Source: Thermoplasmatota archaeon (lineage in GTDB: Archaea; Thermoplasmatota; E2; DHVEG-1). Taken from it: DNA of 50,421 nucleotides. Under the pieces are notes generated by a model. The model worked only from the letters and a program-made list of their open reading frames with translations, was not told the DNA's origin and searched no databases. The DNA lies in assembly GCA_016927555.1 (NCBI GenBank), contig JAFGML010000026.1, positions 1 through 50,421 on the forward strand. The letters are read 5' to 3'. Position numbers and translations under genes: made by a program. Below, in pieces: positions 26,113 through 34,554 of this stretch (its first letter is position 1; the number at the start of each line of letters is the position of its first letter).

Positions 26113-26977
26113 TTTCAGTACCCTCTTCTAGTAATTTTCTGATGTGTTTCACGATTAACTCAGCGGTTTTATTCCCAATGCCATCGATGGCCATGAGATC
26201 ATCGAGATTCATGGAGTAGAGCTCCTCAAGGGAGGTGATCTTTGCTTTCTCCAGCTTCTTGACGACGGAGGGGCCAATGCCTGGGATTTTCGTAATCAAC
26301 TTGATGTCTGTTTTTGTATCCAGCTTCGGTTCTGCTGGTTTGACTTCTACTTTTGTCACAGGTGCGACGTCCTCTTTTGCTGCGACAATGTAGGTGATTT
26401 CATCAGGCAGCTTTGACTGTGGTTTCATGATTCTGACTTTTACGCCAAGCACACCGGGTTTGAGTTTCGCGGTCGCCAGGCCGATATCCATGACTTCTTT
26501 TGCGGTTTCCCCGCAGTACTTCACATGGCCTTCAGTGAATTTCTCTGTCCGATGGCGCTCTCCAGTGAGCTTTCCTGCGATGATCACCTGGCAGCCTTTT
26601 GCGCCTGCTTGCATGATGCGCCTTACCGTTGAATGACCGGCACGTCGGAAGTGCCAGCCGCGCTCGAGTGCCTCGGCGAGTTTCTCTGCCATGATCTGCG
26701 CGTTCAAGGATGCGCTTGAGCCTGCCTCCTGGATTTCAATCTGAGGGTTGTCGACATCGAACTTTGTTTTAATGTTGTCGGTGAGCTCTTTTATCTTCGC
26801 GCCACTCTTCCCAATCACCATCCCCGGTCGCTCCACCAGGATGTTGACCCGCGTCCCAATGGGTGTACGCTGGATGTTCATGCCGCCGAACCCTGCGCCT
26901 TCGATTTCCTTCAGCAGGTACTTTTTGATGAGTGATCGTTTGACGTTCTCACGGATAAACTTGCGTTCATTGGCCAT
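26096..26977 (-). CDS. rps3: 30S ribosomal protein S3 (uS3) with C-terminal helix-hairpin-helix extension
   Basis: KH core 'GTRVNILVERPGMVIGKSGAKIKELTDNIK', 'ALERGWHFRRAGHSTVRRIMQAGAKGCQVIIAGKLTGERHRTEKF'; C-terminal HhH 'ITKIPGIGPSVVKKLEKAKITSLEELYSMNLDDLMAIDGIGNKTAELIVKHIRKLL'. Confidence 0.97.
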   Translation of the reverse strand: MANERKFIRENVKRSLIKKYLLKEIEGAGFGGMNIQRTPIGTRVNILVERPGMVIGKSGAKIKELTDNIKTKFDVDNPQIEIQEAGSSASLNAQIMAEKLAEALERGWHFRRAGHSTVRRIMQAGAKGCQVIIAGKLTGERHRTEKFTEGHVKYCGETAKEVMDIGLATAKLKPGVLGVKVRIMKPQSKLPDEITYIVAAKEDVAPVTKVEVKPAEPKLDTKTDIKLITKIPGIGPSVVKKLEKAKITSLEELYSMNLDDLMAIDGIGNKTAELIVKHIRKLLEEGTENGSEG

Positions 26978-27423
26978 TATTCTACCTCTTGAAGGATAAT
27001 TTCGACGTTGGTTGTCGTCTCATTTTTATCGGTTGCTCTGCCGTGGGCTCGTGGCATCATCCCCTTGATGATGCGGCCTTGGTAGGCTGCGATGTGTTTG
27101 ATGGTCATGGACTCGACATCGAAGCCTTTGTACTCCGCGTTGTTCTCCGCGTTCTCCAAGACTTTGAGCATGTAACTGGCTGCTTTCTTTGGGAAACTAC
27201 CGGGACCGATGCCTTTCTGATGGAGTCGTTTCTGCTTGTGGTAGACAGCGGGGACGGGTCGCTTCAAGGCGATGACGTCTTCGAGGTACTTCTTCGCTGG
27301 GTCTACCTTCATCCCTCGCAAAGCGTAGGCTACATTCATCGCATCCTTCGGCGAGCAGTGCAGCTCGTACCCATAGGCTCGTGCGCTGTTTTCACCTTGT
27401 TTTTCCGCTGAGTATTTCGGCAT
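26977..27423 (-). CDS. rpl22: 50S ribosomal protein L22 (uL22)
   Basis: 'SPKDAMNVAYALRGMKVDPAKKYLEDVIALKRPVPAV', 'RAHGRATDKNETTTNVEIILQEVE'. Confidence 0.97.
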   Translation of the reverse strand: MPKYSAEKQGENSARAYGYELHCSPKDAMNVAYALRGMKVDPAKKYLEDVIALKRPVPAVYHKQKRLHQKGIGPGSFPKKAASYMLKVLENAENNAEYKGFDVESMTIKHIAAYQGRIIKGMMPRAHGRATDKNETTTNVEIILQEVE

Positions 27424-27429
27424 AGGTCA

Positions 27430-27885
27430 TCACTTCAATGGCATGAATTTCGAACCCCGTGTGGCTCCAACACCAGGACCCGTGTGTTTCACTTTCTTTC
27501 GCGTGATTGCGAATTCACCGAGATAATGTCCAATCATCTGCGGCTGAATGTTGATCCGTTCAAACTCTTTTCCGTTATGGATCAGGAGGTTATGACCGAC
27601 GAAATGAGGCAGCACGATCATGTTGCGGCAGTGGGTGCGGATGATGTCTCCTTGTTTTGCGTTCTTCACGTCTTCCATGAGCTTGTTCTCATCGCTGGAG
27701 AGCCCACGCTTTAACGTCCGACGGGACCGTGACGGGAGTAACGGTAGTAACTCCTCAAGGGATAATTTCTGGAGTTCCTCTAAGGTTTTTCCTTGGAAGC
27801 GAAACTCTTTTTTCCGTATCTCGACTTTCTTTCGCTCTCGTTTACGCCTGCTTCGTGCAGATGATCCAAACGTACCTTGTGCCAT
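27430..27885 (-). CDS. rps19: 30S ribosomal protein S19 (uS19)
   Basis: 'RTHCRNMIVLPHFVGHNLLIHNGKEFERINIQPQMIGHYLGEFAITRKKVKHTGPGVGATRGSKFMPLK'. Confidence 0.97.
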   Translation of the reverse strand: MAQGTFGSSARSRRKRERKKVEIRKKEFRFQGKTLEELQKLSLEELLPLLPSRSRRTLKRGLSSDENKLMEDVKNAKQGDIIRTHCRNMIVLPHFVGHNLLIHNGKEFERINIQPQMIGHYLGEFAITRKKVKHTGPGVGATRGSKFMPLK

Positions 27886-27890
27886 ACTCG

Positions 27891-28598
27891 TTACCTCTTC
27901 CCGGTGCGTCTCGCGGCAATATTCCCTACTTTTCTGCCTGGTGGTGCACCACGGGATACGCTACTGGGTTTCCCAACGTGCTGATGACTTCCACCACCAT
28001 GAGGGTGATCCACAGGGTTCATGGCGACGCCACGGACCACAGGGTAGTTCTTCCCCTTTCCGCGTCGGGCATGCCATTTCTTCCCTGCTTTCATGAATGG
28101 TTTATCCTGTCTTCCTCCGCCTGCGGCAACACCAACGGTCGCCCGGCAGAGCGAATCTAATGTTTTAAATTGACCTGAGGGAAGCCGAATGATGGTTTTT
28201 CGTACGTCATGAGAAATCACGTACGCGCTGCTTCCTCCCGCGCGCACCATTTTCCCTCCATCGCCTGGCGTAATTTCAATATTGTAAATAGGATATCCAT
28301 CTGGGACGTTTCCCAGAGGCATGATGTTTCCCAGCTCGCAGTCTGCTTTACTTTCGGTGAATTTGATCTCATGGCCGACGCTAGATCCTTCGGTTGCTAT
28401 CATGAGTATTTTTTTGTTATTCTGCAGTTGCACTTCAGCCACTGGGGCACTTCGGCCAGGGTCATGAATGAGTTGTTTTACAACGCCAGTTGTGTTCCGC
28501 TCGTTGCTGTATTGGATATTCCCTCTATATTTATGCGACGGAACAGTGTATCGACCTCGTACCCGTCCCCGGCGCTGCTGGATAAGGTTCTTTCCCAT
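27891..28598 (-). CDS. rpl2: 50S ribosomal protein L2 (uL2)
   Basis: 'MGKNLIQQRRGRVRGRYTVPSHKYRG', 'KKWHARRGKGKNYPVVRGVAMNPVDHPHGGGSHQHVGKPSSVSRGAPPGRKVGNIAARRTGKR'. Start at internal Met (28598). Confidence 0.97.
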   Translation of the reverse strand: MGKNLIQQRRGRVRGRYTVPSHKYRGNIQYSNERNTTGVVKQLIHDPGRSAPVAEVQLQNNKKILMIATEGSSVGHEIKFTESKADCELGNIMPLGNVPDGYPIYNIEITPGDGGKMVRAGGSSAYVISHDVRKTIIRLPSGQFKTLDSLCRATVGVAAGGGRQDKPFMKAGKKWHARRGKGKNYPVVRGVAMNPVDHPHGGGSHQHVGKPSSVSRGAPPGRKVGNIAARRTGKR

Positions 28599-28609
28599 AG
28601 TACACCTCG

Positions 28610-28873
28610 TTAGAAGACTCCTATACGCATGCCGATGTCCTCTGCCTTGTACTGGGGCATGAAGACGACGGTAGCGTGTTTTCCATCTTTGGTGATGCGT
28701 GTGTTGACGCTTTTGACTTTCACGGCGAACATTTGTTCGACTGCTTTTTTGATTATTGCTTTGTTCGCGGTTCGTCTTACCATGAACTCCAAGGCGTTGT
28801 TTTTCTCCATGTGGCTCATGGATTTCTCTGTGACGAAGGGATACAGAACAATTGCATATGGATCGGTAACCAT
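28610..28873 (-). CDS. rpl23: 50S ribosomal protein L23 (uL23)
   Basis: 'PFVTEKSMSHMEKNNALEFMVRRTANKAIIKKAVEQMFAVKVKSVNTRITKDGKHATVVFMPQYKAEDIGMRIGVF'. Confidence 0.97.
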   Translation of the reverse strand: MVTDPYAIVLYPFVTEKSMSHMEKNNALEFMVRRTANKAIIKKAVEQMFAVKVKSVNTRITKDGKHATVVFMPQYKAEDIGMRIGVF

Positions 28874-29634
28874 TACTTCGCACCTCCTAGAGATGTTAAT
28901 GCTGATTTCGTAAAGATGGTCAGTCTGCCAGCGACCCCGCCTGGTGCGAGCTGTTCGATGTTGAGCTGCTGTGGGCGTGTGACGTCCACACCACTTAGAT
29001 TTGTTGAACTCCGCTCCACTGTGTCCTTTGTTGAAACGATGAGGAGTGATGTTGGTGTGCGATACCGGCGTCCCCGCATTTTTCCTCTCCCCGCGCGGAT
29101 GTGTGTGCCGTCTGCGGAACGGAGAACGTCGGTGTAAATTCCGATTTTATCCAGAACAGTAATGACTTCTTTGGTTTTGGTAATCTTTTCAAAATCATCG
29201 TCGATGATGATAGGCAATGTGACGTTCTTATCGAACTGATGTCCTCGTTGTTGCACGATGTCTTTATCTGCGGTTGCTGCAATAGCGGAGTTGCGTGCAA
29301 GTTTGTTTTCTTTTTTGTTCATCTTCTCTTTCCAGTTCCGCTCGACTTTGGGTGGATGGGCACGTCTCCCGCTCACAACGTTAGGGGCAAGAGCTGCTGC
29401 CTGTCCCTGTGTCAACCGGGGTACTCGTGACATCCCTCGTCCTTTTCCCACGGAGGCCACTGCGTGTCTCTTCCCTGCTAAGGGATCAGAACCATAGGGT
29501 TGCCGTTGATTGGAGTGAATGACTTCGAATGCTTTTTTGATGATGTCTGGACGGTACGGGGTGTCAAAGATTTTTGGGAGATCGATTTTTTCTTTGACGG
29601 TGCCGTCTGTCTTGTAGACGTTGACTTTGGTCAT
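28873..29634 (-). CDS. rpl4: 50S ribosomal protein L4 (uL4)
   Basis: 'LPKIFDTPYRPDIIKKAFEVIHSNQRQPYGSDPLAGKRHAVASVGKGRGMSRVPRL...GGRRAHPPKVERNWKEKMNKKE'-like sequence. Confidence 0.97.
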   Translation of the reverse strand: MTKVNVYKTDGTVKEKIDLPKIFDTPYRPDIIKKAFEVIHSNQRQPYGSDPLAGKRHAVASVGKGRGMSRVPRLTQGQAAALAPNVVSGRRAHPPKVERNWKEKMNKKENKLARNSAIAATADKDIVQQRGHQFDKNVTLPIIIDDDFEKITKTKEVITVLDKIGIYTDVLRSADGTHIRAGRGKMRGRRYRTPTSLLIVSTKDTVERSSTNLSGVDVTRPQQLNIEQLAPGGVAGRLTIFTKSALTSLGGAK

Positions 29635-29636
29635 GG

Positions 29637-30629
29637 TTAGGCTCCTTGCTTACTGGTGGTTGAGATGTAGGTGATCTCTGGTTTCTGGACTTTCACACCA
29701 CGTTGATACCGGGCTGCGTCTCGCATGCCGATGAGTCGTTTGACTGGCCCTGGGATGGACCCGTGCAGGAGGATGTAGGAGTTGCGCACGACGCCGTAGT
29801 GAGGGAATCCGCCGGCTGGTGTGATGTCCTCGCCGTTGTCCCCGACTTTCAGGACACGTTTGTTCAGCTCGGTGCGTTGATGGTACCCCATCTGTCCTGC
29901 CTGGGGGACTGTGGCTTGCACCCAGCTGGGGTGCCAGGACCCAGCAGTCCCAATCATCCTGCGGTGCTTGGAGTTCTTATGGAACAGGAGTTTGACATGG
30001 TGTCGTTTGACGGTGCCTTGCCATCCTTTTCCCTTGGTGACAGCGATGGTATCCAGCATGTCTCCTTCTTTGATGACGTCACTGATCTTCAGGTCTTTGC
30101 CAAGGATGTCTTGAGCGTATTTGATTTGATCTTCGAGGCTGCCGCCACCGATTTTTACTTCGGTGATCTCTGGTGCTTTCTTCGGAGTACCGGTGACGAG
30201 TTTTGGTTGGGTGTACACGATGGCGTGGAGTTCCTCTGCGTCTTTGGTGAAGTCCCATTTTTTTTCCTTAGGATTTTTGACGAGGGGGATGCGTCGTGAG
30301 AGCTCAGGGTCGAGCTTCTCAGCCCAGAGTTCTCCCGTGCAGTGTAATCCGTAGGCGGTGCGTTGGTACGCCCGTATCGCAGCGACTTTCAGGGGTGGTG
30401 TCTCGACGACAGTGACCGCCATTTTTACTTCCCGACCTGAGGTTGTCGAGGTGGGTCGGTAGTCGACGATGAATGCGTGGGTCATCCCAGCCTTGTAGCC
30501 GAAGAACGCCAGGAGTTTTGGTGTGTCAGCGCCTTGCGCCCAACTTTTAATGTGCGGTGTTTCTGTCTTTGCGCGTTTGCGTGGCCAGTAGCCGTGTGAC
30601 CCTCGTTTGGGATGGTGGATATTTGGCAT
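29637..30629 (-). CDS. rpl3: 50S ribosomal protein L3 (uL3)
   Basis: 'MPNIHHPKRGSHGYWPRKRAKTETPHIKSW', 'FFGYKAGMTHAF', 'GAGSWHPSWVQATVPQAGQMGYHQRTELNKRVLKVGD'-like. Start chosen at 30629. Confidence 0.96.
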   Translation of the reverse strand: MPNIHHPKRGSHGYWPRKRAKTETPHIKSWAQGADTPKLLAFFGYKAGMTHAFIVDYRPTSTTSGREVKMAVTVVETPPLKVAAIRAYQRTAYGLHCTGELWAEKLDPELSRRIPLVKNPKEKKWDFTKDAEELHAIVYTQPKLVTGTPKKAPEITEVKIGGGSLEDQIKYAQDILGKDLKISDVIKEGDMLDTIAVTKGKGWQGTVKRHHVKLLFHKNSKHRRMIGTAGSWHPSWVQATVPQAGQMGYHQRTELNKRVLKVGDNGEDITPAGGFPHYGVVRNSYILLHGSIPGPVKRLIGMRDAARYQRGVKVQKPEITYISTTSKQGA

Positions 30630-30798
30630 AATATATCCTCTGTTTTTTTCTGTTGTATGGAAGTGATGTTCACTGTGCCTGAACCGTGACATTTCCGAAA
30701 CAGCCGAAAATCACACAGGCTGTTTGTTCCCGGGGTTCACAGGGGAATTGCCCGATCATGTCTGGTTTAGACAGGGATGTAAGGCATAAAAGAAATGG

Positions 30799-30807
30799 TA
30801 TATAAAT
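30799..30807 (-). promoter_or_regulatory. Putative TATA box for the L3 ribosomal operon (minus-strand ATTTATATA)
   Basis: Plus strand TATATAAAT, flanked on the minus strand by 'AACATTTATATACC'. Implies a leader of roughly 140-150 nt before L3. Confidence 0.45.
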
Positions 30808-30964
30808 GTTGTTGCGGGGGCAGTTGGTCTGAAAGTTACTACTAAGGATAACAAAAAAATTTCTTTCGCCATTAACATGGTCTAGTCTTTTTTTGTGGTA
30901 TGCTTATATATCATAATGTATATAATCATCTCATACTATACGGATATGTTGAAGGTGGAATGGT

Positions 30965-31378
30965 ATGACTACTGTTATAGAACAATTCGGACTCAACGCA
31001 GGAAAGGTATGGCAAGTCTTAAATGAAAAAGGCCCGCTCTCAGAAACGAAATTAGTGAATACGACGTTATTGAATGAACAGCAACTCCGTACTGCCATCG
31101 GATGGTTGGCGCGGGAGAATAAGATCTGTCGAAATAAGACGGTCTATAAGATTGGGGATACGAATCTCGTTGAAAAAGTAGGGGCCGATGCTGGGAAAGT
31201 CTGGACGGCGTTACAAAAGAAACAGACGGAGGTAGACATCTCGTCTCTCGCCCGGTTGACGAAAATCGAGGTACGGGATGTGTACACAGCGCTTGGGTGG
31301 CTTGCCCGTGAGGATAAGATTGTTGCTAAGTCAGTTAAGAAGCAGAAGAAGCAGCAATTGAAAGTCTGTTTGAAGTAA
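30965..31378 (+). CDS. Tandem winged-helix (DUF2582-like) protein
   Basis: Two similar units: 'AGKVWQVLNEKGPLSETKLVNTTLLNEQQLRTAIGWLARENKI' and 'AGKVWTALQKKQTEVDISSLARLTKIEVRDVYTALGWLAREDKI'. Confidence 0.82.
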   Translation: MTTVIEQFGLNAGKVWQVLNEKGPLSETKLVNTTLLNEQQLRTAIGWLARENKICRNKTVYKIGDTNLVEKVGADAGKVWTALQKKQTEVDISSLARLTKIEVRDVYTALGWLAREDKIVAKSVKKQKKQQLKVCLK

Positions 31379-31448
31379 GATATTTTCTTTTTTTTTCTCT
31401 CTTCTTTTATTGTTTTCTATAAGAGGAATCTCTGTTTTATTCTGTATC

Positions 31449-31486
31449 ATTGGCTAAAATTGGTTAAATATTGGTAAATTACCAAT
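31449..31486 (+). promoter_or_regulatory. Tandem ATTGG(C/T)TAAA repeats plus inverted ATTGGTA-AAT-TACCAAT upstream of the pstS TATA box (candidate operator)
   Basis: ATTGGCTAAA 31449-31458, ATTGGTTAAA 31459-31468, ATTGGTAAAT 31470-31479, TACCAAT 31480-31486. Confidence 0.6.
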
Positions 31487-31489
31487 AAC

Positions 31490-31497
31490 TTTATATA
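31490..31497 (+). promoter_or_regulatory. Putative TATA box of the pst operon
   Basis: TTTATATA immediately 3' of the repeat cluster, about 90 nt before the pstS ATG. Confidence 0.6.
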
Positions 31498-31585
31498 GGG
31501 GTCCATCTATAATACACAGTGTTGATGAGTCACTTGGGAAACAAAGACGCAAGTGGCACATCTAACAATTGTAAAAGGAAGCTGA

Positions 31586-32572
31586 ATGAACATGAACCAT
31601 ATTACACAAACGAAACTGAAGGCACTTGCGGTCATTCTTATCCTTGGTATCTTAGGAATTGTAAGCTTATCCGGGTGTACAACCCAAAAAGAAAACACCA
31701 TCAAGATATCTGGCGCGTATTCTCTCTACCCCATGATGGTCGTCTGGGCGAATGAATACCAAAAACTTCACCCCAATGTTAGTATCGATGTGACATCAGG
31801 TGGTGCTGGGAAAGGCATGTCAGATGCCCTTGGGGGTACCGTGAACCTCGGAATGGTCTCACGAGATGTCACCCCTGAGGAAGCAGCCCAAGGGATCATA
31901 GCGGTCGCTGTCGTCGAAGACGCTGTCCTGGCGACTATCAACTCGGCTAATCCAGTCATCAATAACATTACCCAAACAGGGTTAACAAAACAACAATTGA
32001 AAGACATTTTCATCACCCGTACCATCACCACCTGGGGGCAGGTCATCGGAGATGCCTCCAACACCGATCCGATACGGGTCTATTCACGAAGTGATGTCTG
32101 CGGCGCTGCAGAAACCTGGGCAAAGTACCTCGGGGAATATACCCAAGATGATTTCCCGACAGTTGAAGAGGTCTCCAAGGTAAAAGGAGATGATTCCATG
32201 TCCCAAGCGGTTTCAGGCGACCCTCTTGCTATCGGGTACAGTAACGTGAACTATATCTATTCGAATGCAACACATCAACCGAAAACCAGGCTCGCTGTCG
32301 TTCCTCTTGATTTAAATGAGAACGGCACTCTTGATGCTGACGAGAATTTCTATCAGAACAGAGACGACATTGTCAATGCAGAGCTCAACGACATAATACC
32401 CGCCCCTCCCTCCCGCTTGGTTTATCTAGTGACCTTGAATAATTTTACAGGGATTACCAAAGATTTCGTCCTCTGGATATTGACGGAAGGACAACAATAC
32501 ACCTTTGCCAACGGATACGGAGCAATACCAAGTGACATCCTTGATGACCAGCTGGCTATTATTGAAGATTAA
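31586..32572 (+). CDS. pstS: Phosphate ABC transporter substrate-binding lipoprotein
   Basis: Lipobox-like 'IVSLSGCTTQ'; 'ISGAYSLYPMMVVWANEYQKLHPNVSIDVTSGGAGKGMSDALGGTVNLGMVSRD', 'YSRSDVCGAAETWAKYLG'. Confidence 0.93.
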   Translation: MNMNHITQTKLKALAVILILGILGIVSLSGCTTQKENTIKISGAYSLYPMMVVWANEYQKLHPNVSIDVTSGGAGKGMSDALGGTVNLGMVSRDVTPEEAAQGIIAVAVVEDAVLATINSANPVINNITQTGLTKQQLKDIFITRTITTWGQVIGDASNTDPIRVYSRSDVCGAAETWAKYLGEYTQDDFPTVEEVSKVKGDDSMSQAVSGDPLAIGYSNVNYIYSNATHQPKTRLAVVPLDLNENGTLDADENFYQNRDDIVNAELNDIIPAPPSRLVYLVTLNNFTGITKDFVLWILTEGQQYTFANGYGAIPSDILDDQLAIIED

Positions 32573-32629
32573 CACAAACCCTAACAATAATTACCAAGAA
32601 GCATCCTCCTTGAAAAGAAGACTGTTAAT

Positions 32630-33688
32630 ATGAGCAGTACCCTCAAAGATACGATACTCAAGCAGAAAATGGTACTGATCGCTCTATTCATCTTTCTTCT
32701 TTCTCTACTCTCTTTATTCATCGTTCAAAATGTGGTACTCTTTGCATTGTTTCTCGTCGTCTTCATCATTCTCCTCTTGCGGCACCTCATTCATGTGACG
32801 CGAAAACTCTACAACCTGCTCGGTACCAGGATTATGATGATAATCACTGTCTCGATGATTTTTCTCTTTTTTTTACTGTTACTCACTCTCCTCCAAGGAT
32901 CCTTTCAGATAATAAACGATCAATCTCTGGCTGAACTGATCTTCTCTTCCAACTGGAAACCGTTTTCAGGTCATTTTGGTCTGTTCGCGGTCATTATTGA
33001 CACCTTAATTGTCACTGCTGTTTCTATGGTTATTGCTGTCCCGATTTCATTACTGACCGCGATTTACATCACCGAATACGCTCCTAAAAAATTTCGACAA
33101 ATGATTAGACCATTCATCGACGTTCTTGCTGGTGTCCCCTCTGTTGTTTTCGGATTATGTGCCCTTCTTGTCTTAGTACCGATAGTCCGAGACTCGATAG
33201 CCCCTCTTTTTGGGGTTTCTACCAGCTCTGGTTTTGGTCTCTTTACCGCTTCTTTGATTTTGTCTATTATGGTTTTTCCTATTATTATTTCCTTATGTGT
33301 TGAGTCGTTCAGCTCTGTTCCTCTGGCCTTAAAAGAAGCATCGCTTTCGTTAGGATCCACGAAATGGGAGACGGTAAAGAAAGTCCTCTTTCGCGCCTCA
33401 GGCCCTGGTATTCTTGCCGCCATTTTCCTAGGATTTGGGAGGGCATTTGGGGAAACCATCGCAGTCAGCATGGTGGTCGGTAATCAAGAACTCATACCAT
33501 CAACGCTCTTTGGCCCTGGTCAAACCCTCGCCTCGCTGATTGCATCTAACTATACAGAAGTCAGTTCCATACCGATACTTGCATCCGCACTCATCTTCGT
33601 AGCGTTACTTCTTTTTATCGTGGTCCTGATTTTCAATCTGTTAGGTTTTCTTGTCCTACGACGAGCTAGTAAGAGGTGGAAATATTGA
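32630..33688 (+). CDS. pstC: Phosphate ABC transporter permease PstC
   Basis: 'IYITEYAPKKFRQMIRPFIDVLAGVPSVVFGL', 'FGRAFGETIAVSMVVGN', multiple TM segments. Confidence 0.95.
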   Translation: MSSTLKDTILKQKMVLIALFIFLLSLLSLFIVQNVVLFALFLVVFIILLLRHLIHVTRKLYNLLGTRIMMIITVSMIFLFFLLLLTLLQGSFQIINDQSLAELIFSSNWKPFSGHFGLFAVIIDTLIVTAVSMVIAVPISLLTAIYITEYAPKKFRQMIRPFIDVLAGVPSVVFGLCALLVLVPIVRDSIAPLFGVSTSSGFGLFTASLILSIMVFPIIISLCVESFSSVPLALKEASLSLGSTKWETVKKVLFRASGPGILAAIFLGFGRAFGETIAVSMVVGNQELIPSTLFGPGQTLASLIASNYTEVSSIPILASALIFVALLLFIVVLIFNLLGFLVLRRASKRWKY

Positions 33689-34536
33689 ACAGACGTAATG
33701 TGGAAGAAAAGCTCTTTCTTGGGTTGATGATAGCATCTGTTCTGATTGTCATTGGGAGTCTCTTTTTCATAGTCTTGGTCGTGGTACTAAATGGTGCGTC
33801 ATCACTGTCCTTGGAAATATTCACCCAGACCTCTGAAGGAGGATTTTACCTCGGTAAAGGCGGAGGTTTTCTCAATGCTATCGTCGGGTCTCTTCTCTTA
33901 GCGTTTCCTGCAACTGGGATAGCGTTCCTCGTAGGAATCGTAATTGCTTTGTATCTCCAACGAGATTTTTTGCATCCTGGTATCGCACAGTTTATTCGTC
34001 TCTGTCTTGACATCCTTTGGGGCATCCCTTCCATTGTGTACGGTGTGTTTTGTTTAACAATCATGATTGCCATTGGTATGGGTGGTGGTTCAGTCTTTTT
34101 TGGTATCGTCGCCTTAACGTTATTAGAAATCCCCATCATCACACGAAGCATCGATGAGTCTATCAAAATGGTGCCTCTGGGCTTGAAAGAAAGTGCTTAT
34201 TCCCTGGGGTCAACAAAGTATGAGACCTCAATTAAGGTCGTTCGAAAACAGGCAATGCCCGGCATCATTGCAGGTATTCTATTAGGTTTCGGACGAGGTA
34301 TCGGTGATGCAGCCTCTATTTTACTGACGGTTGGCGATTCGAATTATTTCCCGACATCCTTGTTTGATCAGACCGCTGCCTTGCCTACCATGATCTTAAA
34401 CCTTGCAAGCATGCCCGATCATATTGTTCAACGGAAGGCATACGCAGTCGCCTTTGTCTTATTGATCATCGTCTTATTGATTAGTATCATCACCAGATAT
34501 TTAACAAAAAAATCATCAAAATATATCATCAAATAA
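33676..34536 (+). CDS. pstA: Phosphate ABC transporter permease PstA
   Basis: 'GGGFLNAIVGSLLLAFPATGIAFLVGIVIALYL', 'LDILWGIPSIVYGVF', 'GFGRGIGDAASILLTVGD'; GTG start overlapping pstC. Confidence 0.95.
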   Translation: MEILNRRNVEEKLFLGLMIASVLIVIGSLFFIVLVVVLNGASSLSLEIFTQTSEGGFYLGKGGGFLNAIVGSLLLAFPATGIAFLVGIVIALYLQRDFLHPGIAQFIRLCLDILWGIPSIVYGVFCLTIMIAIGMGGGSVFFGIVALTLLEIPIITRSIDESIKMVPLGLKESAYSLGSTKYETSIKVVRKQAMPGIIAGILLGFGRGIGDAASILLTVGDSNYFPTSLFDQTAALPTMILNLASMPDHIVQRKAYAVAFVLLIIVLLISIITRYLTKKSSKYIIK

Positions 34537-34554
34537 AGAGAAGAGGGGACCTAT

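Noticed and set aside
31523-31585. Possible C/D-box sRNA or riboswitch in the pstS leader (TGATGA ... CTGA; CACTTG/CAAGTG hairpin)
   Set aside because: Lacks internal D'/C' boxes and known riboswitch consensus elements; could simply be the 5' UTR.
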